A stretch of DNA of 64,000 nt from Branchiostoma belcheri (taxonomy: Eukaryota > Chordata > Leptocardii > Amphioxiformes > Branchiostomatidae): assembly GCF_001625305.1 (NCBI RefSeq), contig NW_017804376.1:1413976-1477975 (forward strand), in the 5' to 3' direction. Position numbers and translations under genes: made by a program. Below, one piece after another: positions 56,872 through 64,000 of this stretch (position 1 is its first letter; each line of letters starts with the position of its first letter). Below the pieces are notes generated by a model. The model was not told the origin of the DNA, ran no database searches, and was given only the letters and a program-made list of their open reading frames with translations.

Positions 56872-56981
56872 CGTGTAAAGTGCCTTTCCCAAGGGCACAA
56901 GATCTGTGGCATGTCAGGACTATCAGGACTCGAACCAGGGACCTCTTGGTTCCGAGTCGAGCACGCTGTCGCTACGCCATA
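56872..56981 (-). mobile_element. tRNA-derived SINE fragment
   Basis: On the minus strand it reads GGCGTAGCGACAGCGTGCTC (A-box-like), GGTTCGAGTCC (B box) and then GTGCCCTTGGGAAAGGCAC. The tRNA fold is incomplete and followed by a SINE body, so it is not a functional tRNA gene. A more decayed relative lies at about 27345-27395. Confidence 0.7.
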
Positions 56982-57435
56982 CGTTTTTCACATGACTGAA
57001 TTTTAAGCCTGGCTGCTATCCTCCGTAGCCAGTTACCGCCGGCTCTCTCTTTTGATAACTATGGAGGGTGGCACCCAGGCTACAGTTTTTTTTTATTCTC
57101 AACATAGAGCACGGAGTGTACAGTCGTCATTCACCTACGCATCTGATCTTAATAATCTTAACTTCATATACAATTGTTAAAATCTGTTAAAAGACTGTTA
57201 AAATCTATTCTTCCATGGAATTACATAGTCAGTATGTGACATTGCACCGGATACGGCATGTGGTTGTTTTATGAAACACCAACAAAAAAAGAAGTTTCAA
57301 TGGATAACAACACGATTGTATTTTCGACGTGTGTTTCTAAAATAAGATCCGACTATTTCAAGCATGGCCAGGATAATAAAACACTCCAGAATTCACCGGA
57401 TCTAATAAATTTAACTTGAACGTCAAATTAACCAT

Positions 57436-57458
57436 GACCATCTGTCCTTTTCTCTGGG
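57436..57458 (+). promoter_or_regulatory. PTF1-like E-box/TC-box site of CUB-chymotrypsin G
   Basis: CATCTG, three bases, then TTTTCTCTG. This matches 15 of 18 bases of the classic pancreatic consensus CACCTGTGCTTTTCCCTG. It sits about 20 bases before the TATA box. The same string recurs at 63972-63989. Confidence 0.55.
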
Positions 57459-57476
57459 TTACAGCCACGCGTTTTG

Positions 57477-57484
57477 TATAAATA
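57477..57484 (+). promoter_or_regulatory. TATA box of CUB-chymotrypsin G
   Basis: TATAAATA, 80 bases before the ATG at 57557. Confidence 0.75.
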
Positions 57485-57556
57485 CCGGCGCCAATGCCAG
57501 GTTCTTTCATCACTCCGAAAGCCGATTCTACAAGGTGTTGTGAGTCTCCAAGCAAG

Positions 57557-60500
57557 ATGATCTGGCTTCTGTGTGTCCTTTCTCTGGTGTCTTACGCCAA
57601 TGGTAAGTTTGTTCTTTGGAATTTCTCTCTTGGTCTCAGTTACTTTAAACTATCCAGTGGTGTGACGCGTACTTGACACGGTTAGGGAACCATGTCGATC
57701 GTTTGGTACATTGTCGATATTTTTGTTGCACTGTTTATTGGTGCTCATCATAAACCTTCGGAAAAGACCAGAATTGCCCAGCAGTAATCTCCAAGCAGAT
57801 CCTACGGTGGCAAGACAGTATCCACTGCCCACAGGAGTTTCCATTAACCACAATGACCAACTGATACTGGTTTGCCACCGTAGGAGAATAGCCCAATGGT
57901 AGATGAATCCCAAACGTTGATTTAATGATGCCGCAGCTGGTAACCGGTAACCAACAATACATTTGTTTTTATTTCCAGCCCAAAGTTGTGGCGGAACTTT
58001 CAGCGGTGGCAGTGGCACGGCGGCCTCGCCCAACTACCCCAGCAACTACGGCAACGACTTGAACTGTGAGTACGTCTTTCCCCACACCGGCCAGCTCCTG
58101 CAGATCGAGTTCACGGCCTTCCATCTGGAGGCAGCCAGCTCCTGGACCGGAAGCTGCTACGATGTCGTCACCGTGTACGAAGGGGGCAACAATCTTGGTA
58201 AGGGATAGAAATCCATCTGTGCAGTCTTAGCACGGTGCTTTCTGTCATACCAGCCCAGAAGAGAACAAGAAATAGCCATGCCTTCAAGTACGTACCAAGG
58301 ATTGAGGTGTTAAAAAATCCATTCTTTTCTAGAAGTTTCGCAGAGTGGAACTCACTGTCACCTGTAGGGGCATTATCATTAGATAGATTTAAACAATGTC
58401 TAGAGTTAGAAGTTAACAAGTTAACAAGCCGATCGGTGTAATATAACCAGCTGTCGCCGCGCCGCGTGCCTGCGAAGCTGGTGTGTTACGCCGAAGGGCG
58501 GTTATACCGGCTATACAGATACAGATATTAGAGGATGGTTTCAGCAGACAGTAGTAAGATATCCGTCTTTTGTTCACTTCAGGAAGTTACTGCGGTAGTA
58601 CCAGGCCGGCCACCCTCACCACCCGATCCGAGGTTCGCATCGTCTTCTCTACGGACTACAGTGTCACGGCGTCCGGGTTTTCCCTGACCTACAGCCGCGG
58701 AGGTGAAATCATCACAACCACCACGGTCCCCGTTCCCACCTACGCTCCTGGTGAGTTTACAACTGTATTGAAAGTAGAATTAACCGATGATGATGAAGTG
58801 GAATGATGTCTGGCAATAGTTACTTTACACGATAAACTTTGCCGGTGTGTTATAATCGCTAATGCAGATTTAACTTTGTGTAGAGTGAGCCCTGTATATC
58901 TAACTCTTCATAAACTTGTGGGGCGTTAATTGTTTTCGGGGAGCGACGCGACGGAGGGGCCCCTTTTCCACCGGGGGAGTTTGCCGGGGAGAGAGTTTTT
59001 GTTGAGCGGTGAAAAAGTCTCTCCCTGGCAAACTCCCTCGGCGAGAAAACCGTCCCTCCGCGGCATAAGTCGCGCCGCTCCTCGAAAAAAAATTAACGCC
59101 GATGCCCTACAAGTCTGCGAAGGAGGCTCGGTGGTACTTTTACTCGACTATGCAGGAATTTCTGTGTGTCAAATGTCTCCGTCCGTCGCCCATGACCTTC
59201 CTGCACATTTGCCGCTCCAGGATCATGCGGAACGCCTGCCATCCAGCCCCGCAGCTCAGAGATGCTGAGGTACGACCAGGCTGAGGGCCGCATCGTCAAC
59301 GGAGACGACGCCACCCCTCACAGCTGGCCCTGGCAGGTGTCTCTGCAGGTGAGACACAAATATGATTGTGGAAAAAAATAAAGTGGTCCCCAGCTAAAAA
59401 GAACTTGGACTCATGCTGACTCCGTCTTCTTCAGTTACCTGGCCCAATCACTCCCAGCACAAGCGGCTTTATGTACGCGTGGCGTCAACAATGGGTCAAA
59501 CGTTCGAAGTAGATACCGTCCCCCGTCCCGAGAGAAATATGATCGTAATAAACACATTTTGTTCATCATTTCCCCAGACCTCCACAGGCTGGCACTACTG
59601 CGGCGGTTCTATCGTGAACAACGAGTGGGTCGTCACTGCAGCTCACTGTGATCCCTCGTAAGTCCTTTTCTTGTCAAGTGTACAGGTCTGTACGTCAGTT
59701 TTATAGGCTAGAAGGTGTACTTACCACTGTTGTAGGAATTTGGTCTTCGCGATTTGGCTGACCAGTGTCATGGTCGCCTAGCTCTCCAAATAGCAATAGG
59801 ACTCAAAGTTCCAAATGGAGTGCTACAACAAATTTGGTAATCTCGACCCTACAGCAATTGAAACCAGTACTGTTGTAAAAGGGTCACTCGATACCTACAT
59901 GTAGCACCGTGCTCAACCTACAGTGTATCTGCAGACGAAACTACGACAGCAATCCCACTTCTGACACCATCTTTAGTCGTGTAATGGTTGACTCCGTAGT
60001 TAAATCCACTCGCTGATAAAAGTCTTATGTACGCTTCATTTATCACGAGAAAGACAGATCGGCACTACCTACTAGTACTTTTTACTAATGATATACACAA
60101 CATCATTTTCGCACTGTCAACGTTTCCGCAGCATTTCCGGCGATTACGTCATCCTGGGAGAGCACAACAAGGGCGGCGGCACCGAGCCCATCCAGAGCAA
60201 GCGCATCTCCAAGAAGCTCTGCCACCAGCAGTACAACTCCAACACCATCGACTACGACATCTGCCTACTGAAGCTGGCCACCCCCGCCGAGTTCAACACC
60301 AACGTCCACCCGGTCTGTCTGGCGCAAGCCGGCGACGATGCTTCCTTCCCCGCTGGAATGAGCTGCTACACCTCAGGATGGGGAAAGACCTCTGCCTCTT
60401 GTGAGTTTTCGTTTTTAACGTAACGTGCTCTTTTTTAAAACAGTACCTGATAAACGTTAAAGGGGCTGAGCATATCGAGTAGATAGAGTAGGGCTGAGTA

Positions 60501-61488
60501 GATAGAATATATGCAGATCCAGTCTTTTTAGCAGAAAGGCGACAGAAGAAGCGTTCTAAAGCTTAAAAGGCAGGAGTACGTACGTCACCTTGTCCCACCC
60601 TCGTCTGGAGGGTCGGGGACTATGGTCACATCTAGCACAATCCTTCACCATCCTTAAAAGATTATCTACGTCAAAATAACGACTGTACCCCTTTTCCGCC
60701 AGCCTCCACCACCCCCGACATCCTGCAGCAGGCCATGATCCCCCTCATCAGCACATCGAGTTGCCAGTCTGCCTGGGGAAGTGTCAACACCATCACTGAC
60801 AGGATGATCTGCGCTGGAGCCGATGGCGCTACTTCATGCATGGTGAGACCGTCGTGTATTTTGTACCAAACACCAATGTACACACCACTGAACTCTTCAA
60901 TGAGATACTATAAGCCTGTCAATGACACCAAGGGTAGAAAACAAATATTTCAGAGCAGTAAAGATACGAAGATTAGTGCAGCCCCAACGAATGCAAAAAT
61001 CTTTACTTGATCCGTCCCAAGTAGAGAGTATTAGACATGGGTGGGTGGAGATAGGGGTTCAGTTGATTGACAGGGTTGTGACTCGGAACGCCCTGGGTAA
61101 TAGAATGCGGCATGAGGTTGCCAGAAATGCGTACTTTGTAACCATGATATGAAAGACAAAAGTGCAATGCCGGAATAAGCTACGCTACGTCATACAACCT
61201 TATGATGTATTTCAATCGGGTAGAGTTCCAATGCATTCACACAATCCCCAAACACTTTCCAGAAGTCGGTAATCTTCTACTAGTATTTCTTGTTTCTAAC
61301 GTTTTTCTCTTTTTCTGTGCCGCCAGGGTGACTCTGGCGGCCCGCTGGTGTGCCAGAAGGACGGCGCCTGGAACCTGGTGGGAGTTGTGTCCTGGGGAAG
61401 CTCCCAGTGCAGCACCTCCACCCCTGCCGTGTACGCACGCGTCACCAACCTCCGCCAGTGGCTGGAAAACACCATGGCCAACAACTAA
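57557..61488 (+). CDS. CUB-domain chymotrypsinogen-like serine protease, copy G (8 exons, 403 aa)
   Basis: Exons: 57557-57602, 57979-58197, 58583-58750, 59221-59348, 59578-59657, 60132-60400, 60703-60842 and 61327-61488. Every exon has the same length and phase as its partner in copy F. Parts in order: signal peptide [17 protein letters not shown] domain ([20 protein letters not shown]), linker, chymotrypsinogen propeptide with Cys147, RIVNG activation site, His210, Asp256 and Ser353. S1 positions are Thr347, Gly374 and Ala384. Exons 4 and 5 are identical in protein sequence to copy F; the CUB and exon 6 differ at scattered sites (for example [11 protein letters not shown] against [11 protein letters not shown]). 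Secretion and a digestive role are inferred. Intron 2 holds a 5'-truncated LINE and intron 3 a foldback element. Confidence 0.95.
57784..57893. mobile_element. AATCTCCAAGCAGATC-family MITE in intron 1 of copy G
   Basis: TAATCTCCAAGCAGATCC followed by TACGGTGGCAAGACAGTATC, mirrored by GATACTGG...GCCACCGTAGGA. Confidence 0.7.
58204..58530 (+). mobile_element. 5'-truncated LINE (second family), inside intron 2 of copy G
   Basis: The frame at 58235-58441 reads [17 protein letters not shown] and [20 protein letters not shown], then stops. This is the typical C-terminus of CR1/L2-type reverse transcriptase ORFs. The 3' UTR (GAAGCTGGTGTGTTACGCC, GGCTATACAGATACAG) matches other tails in the window. 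The clade is not resolved. Confidence 0.85.
58919..59125. mobile_element. Foldback element in intron 3 of copy G, related to 44861-45876
   Basis: Left arm GGGGAGCGACGCGACGGAGG...GAGTTTGCCGGGGAGAGA is mirrored by TCTCTCCCTGGCAAACTCCC...CGTCCCTCCGCGG...GCGCCGCTCCTCG. There is only a short loop, and the outer part is AGTCTGCGAAGGAGGCT. Confidence 0.75.
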
Positions 61489-61860
61489 ACTAGCGTCCAA
61501 CGTCCGGTTCCCTCCCAACAACTTAGTAGTACACTAGTATCTAATATGTCCTACCTGTAGCGAATAGACGAATCCTGGCCACCAAACGCTCAGCCAATGA
61601 GAGAATGGCAATTAGCGGTTCGACCAATGACAGAGTGGCTACATCTCCGTCAAATGTTTGCATTTGCATGTTTCGATTCTGCATTTCTACGTTATGACGG
61701 AATGGAACGTGGCTACGGGAATGATCTATTGCAGAGTCTTTAGACCAAGTCTTCTTTTCGCTCAGGGACGGTAAAGTTGGATAAAGGGGAACGTTGAAAA
61801 ATGATTTCATGCCATTGACCAGGAGCAACTCTATTAAAGAGAGATCCTTGGTTTGGATTT

Positions 61861-61866
61861 AATAAA
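61861..61866 (+). other. Polyadenylation signal of CUB-chymotrypsin G
   Basis: AATAAA 372 bases after the stop codon; no better hexamer is seen nearer. Confidence 0.5.
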
Positions 61867-62079
61867 GTTCATGATACACAATACTTGGATCAGTCTTCTT
61901 TCTTTTACAGTCCGATTGCCTTTCCTATGATGTCACAAATCATGTCCAGGTATCATACCATTACATGAACCGAGGTGTAAAGATGTAACATCATCTGATG
62001 ATACTGATTCTTAGTAATCATCAGATGTAATCCAAAGACGTAATAAGACAGTTCGATTCGGGGAACTTCATGCGAAGAA

Positions 62080-62223
62080 AAGATCCAAGCAGCAGGTCTT
62101 CGGGTAGCTTCAAGACAGTATCAAATTGGCTAGTCATTTTCCAATACGCCTCCAAGGTGGTACCCAATGGATACAGGCGGCGAATACAGACTCACTCGCC
62201 CTAGAGAATCTGCTTGGGGATTA
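62080..62223. mobile_element. AATCTCCAAGCAGATC-family MITE
   Basis: Left AGATCCAAGCAGCAGGTC is diverged; right AATCTGCTTGGGGATTA; CAGTATCAAATTGGC inside. Confidence 0.6.
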
Positions 62224-62640
62224 TATAACCATAAATATAACGTTGAAGCAAGCACAGTTGTATGCGGCAGTTTGATGGAGCAAAATTTACACAGTGTTTA
62301 AGATTCGTCGGCTAGGCCAGGGGCGCCTAAGCATTAGCACGAATCTTAAAGAATTCCGGACGAAATGAAGAGTAGCTGACATGTAAATAAGTATTCGTGA
62401 TCCTGACAAGTGAACACCATGCATTATCATACAGCCACTAGGCGTTGGCCAATCAGATCTCCCCATTACAAATTGGCTATCGTGAGGCCATAATTTACCA
62501 GTGGGGATTGAATTAAAATCCTATAAACACCACGACCAATCAGAGCCCACCGATAAATGACCGCTGGGGACCCCGAAAGGACGTCAGATCAAACACTGGT
62601 GATTTGGGTTGAAGAACAAACTCTGTCTAAGAATTTGCCC

Positions 62641-62750
62641 TGATCTTAAAGCAGATCATACAGTGGCAAGACAATATCCACTGACCAGAGGAGTGTCCTT
62701 CGGTGGCTGATGGATACTGCCTGGCCACCGTATGATCTGCTTGGAGATTA
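62641..62750. mobile_element. AATCTCCAAGCAGATC-family MITE
   Basis: GCAGATCATACAGTGGCAAG...CTGGCCACCGTATGATCTGC with TTGGAGATTA at the right end; hairpin-forming. Confidence 0.75.
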
Positions 62751-63070
62751 GATTGACCGATATCTCTGCAGAGATAGCAAATTAATCTTTAAGTAGAAGA
62801 TTTTAGCGAGTGGGGCGACCTGGAAGAGCCTACAGGACCAGAGCCTGTGTATATGTATCTGTGTATAATGTCCTTGGTATGTTATAAAAATATCATTTTT
62901 CGAGATGGTTCATAAGTATTGCATAAGTAGTTCTCCGTATGTTCCATTCGCAAGGAAATGACCACCATCAGCTAAGCACTGGCTGATAACGGCCACCTCT
63001 CCACATGTTTGCTCTGGACTTGAAAACTCTCGAGTTATAAGTAGGCCGTACTTCTAACGATGCTTAAAGT

Positions 63071-63193
63071 TTATCTCCAAGCAGATCCTAAGGTGGCAAG
63101 GCAGCACTAGTATCCATTGGCCAGAGGAGTGTCCATTCGTTGGCTAATGGACACTCCTCGGGCCTTGCCACCGTAGGATCTGCTTGGAGATTA
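63071..63193. mobile_element. AATCTCCAAGCAGATC-family MITE, nearly perfect palindrome
   Basis: ATCTCCAAGCAGATCCTAAG followed by GTGGCAAGG, mirrored by CCTTGCCACCGTAGGATC and TGCTTGGAGAT. The inner arms GAGGAGTGTCCATT and AATGGACACTCCTC also pair. Confidence 0.85.
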
Positions 63194-63559
63194 CTGAATA
63201 ACATACCACACAGCCACCTGAGGACACGTTCACTTGTGTTTGGGCACGGCCACGTTCGTGCTAGGCCGTCCTCACGGTTTTAATGTCGTACAATTTTCAA
63301 GCAGAAAACGACTATCGCAAGAGTGTCATCAGTTTGCGATCGTACGTACGACGTATATTATCCGCGTCCTTGGCGTAAAGGTTCGGGCTCATAAAAGTAT
63401 CTGCATTCATCTAATGTGTCCCAAAGATGCTGAGCGTGTGTCTTGGCTGTGGATCATTAGAAGATGCTTCATACGACTGAAAGTTGGTGACCATTTTACA
63501 CGTTAAGACACGCTTTTCGTCCTTGACCTTATACATCCTACACTACTGTACTGTTATCT

Positions 63560-63675
63560 TAAGTACCCATATCTGTATCTATATCTGTATAGACGTTTTA
63601 ACCAACCCTTGGCTTAACACACCAGCTTCTGTATCTGTATAGCTTGTATAACTGCCCCTCGACGTAACACACCAG
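63560..63675 (-). mobile_element. Two adjacent LINE tail fragments
   Basis: TCTGTATCTGTATAG and ACACACCAGCTT occur twice within about 100 bases. In reverse orientation they match the 3' UTR end of the 58204-58530 LINE. Confidence 0.6.
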
Positions 63676-63965
63676 CTTAATTGCAGGTTGGGATGCTCCA
63701 TGAGTTTTATGGTACAGCGTAACAAAATATAACATAACATAATGTAACGTAACGTAACGTAACAACATAACATCATAGCATCATAACATCACAACATACT
63801 CATGTAAAATTAGTTGAACATCTTAACCTAAGGTCTTAAGTAGTATTTAGTGATACAATATATCAAGCTGTTATTCTTGAAAATAACAAGTTTAACAGGC
63901 AAACACTCCGGTTAACTCTCAGGAAATGATAAATTGATAAATCTATCTTCACGTCACATCAAAAG

Positions 63966-64000
63966 CGCGACCATCTGTCCTTTTCTCTGGGTTACTGCCA
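63966..64000 (+). promoter_or_regulatory. Promoter fragment of a probable third CUB-chymotrypsin copy
   Basis: Bases 63970-63995 repeat 57437-57462 of the copy G promoter, including CATCTG and TTTTCTCTG, and GCCA follows in both. Weaker similarity extends back (AACACTCC at 63902 and 57380, ATAAAT and CACGTCA-like words). The TATA box and coding exons would lie just past the right edge. Confidence 0.6.

Larger units (their letters stand above)
55699..57556. other. Bidirectional spacer of the CUB-chymotrypsin pair (1.86 kb)
   Basis: It contains both TATA boxes and both E-box/TC-box sites, a tRNA-derived SINE (56872-56981, minus), an AGCCTGG-ended hairpin element (57006-57085), and a fragment (about 56605-56735) that recurs at 62941-63050. 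No gene is seen. Confidence 0.65.
61489..64000. other. Region downstream of copy G, with promoter of a probable third copy at its end
   Basis: It starts with the 3' UTR of copy G (AATAAA at 61861-61866). It then carries a dense cluster of AATCTCCAAGCAGATC MITEs (62080-62223, 62641-62750, 63071-63193), a repeat related to 56605-56735 (62941-63050), LINE tails (63560-63675) and a TAACG microsatellite (about 63720-63760). The last 35 bases match the copy G promoter. No coding sequence is seen. Confidence 0.6.

Noticed and set aside
56872..56981. Possible tRNA gene on the minus strand
   Set aside because: The acceptor stem does not close and the sequence continues into a SINE body; called a SINE instead.
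61237..61521. Minus-strand frames opposite protease exon 8
   Set aside because: Shadows of the real exon; the mirrored frames at 51170-51388 appear in copy F for the same reason.

Overview
This is a eukaryotic, multi-exon, AT-rich window, dense in mobile elements. Introns use GT-AG, all genes are split, and polyadenylation signals and 5'-truncated LINE copies are present. The protein families (CASK, arylacetamide deacetylase, 3-beta-hydroxysteroid dehydrogenase, CUB plus chymotrypsinogen) and the heavy load of small inverted-repeat elements fit an invertebrate deuterostome. My best guess is a cephalochordate (Branchiostoma), but no species-level marker was checked.

Layout: (1) 1-24469, minus strand: the 5' end of CASK. 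Coding exon 1 is at 24411-24469 and coding exon 2 at 4720-4832, with a 19.6-kb first intron filled with tandem repeats and MITE-like elements. The rest of CASK lies beyond the left edge. (2) 25729-31654: two head-to-head arylacetamide-deacetylase-like genes, one minus and one plus, each with four exons and matching exon phases. (3) 33794-43714, minus: two tandem seven-exon 2-oxoglutarate/Fe(II) dioxygenases of the isopenicillin-N-synthase-like type. A decayed duplicate of a first exon lies upstream of the left copy. (4) 43715-48427: transposon-rich spacer. (5) 48428-50331, plus: a three-exon 3-beta-HSD-like gene. (6) 51203-61488: two head-to-head eight-exon CUB-chymotrypsin genes, each encoding 403 aa. 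They are diverged only slightly and share homologous introns. Bases 63966-64000 repeat the promoter of the right-hand copy, which predicts a third copy just past the window.

Most genes look like tandem or inverted duplicates made locally. The chymotrypsin-type genes look digestive. Their promoters carry a TATA box and an upstream E-box/TC-box motif like the PTF1 site of vertebrate pancreatic enzyme genes; I consider this the most interesting signal here.

Intergenic and intronic DNA contains at least six short inverted-repeat element families, hAT-like elements with 8-bp target duplications, two LINE families seen as 3' fragments, a tRNA-derived SINE, and tandem arrays that appear to have grown from the interiors of hAT-like elements. 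Exon coordinates were derived by hand from splice signals and reading-frame continuity.
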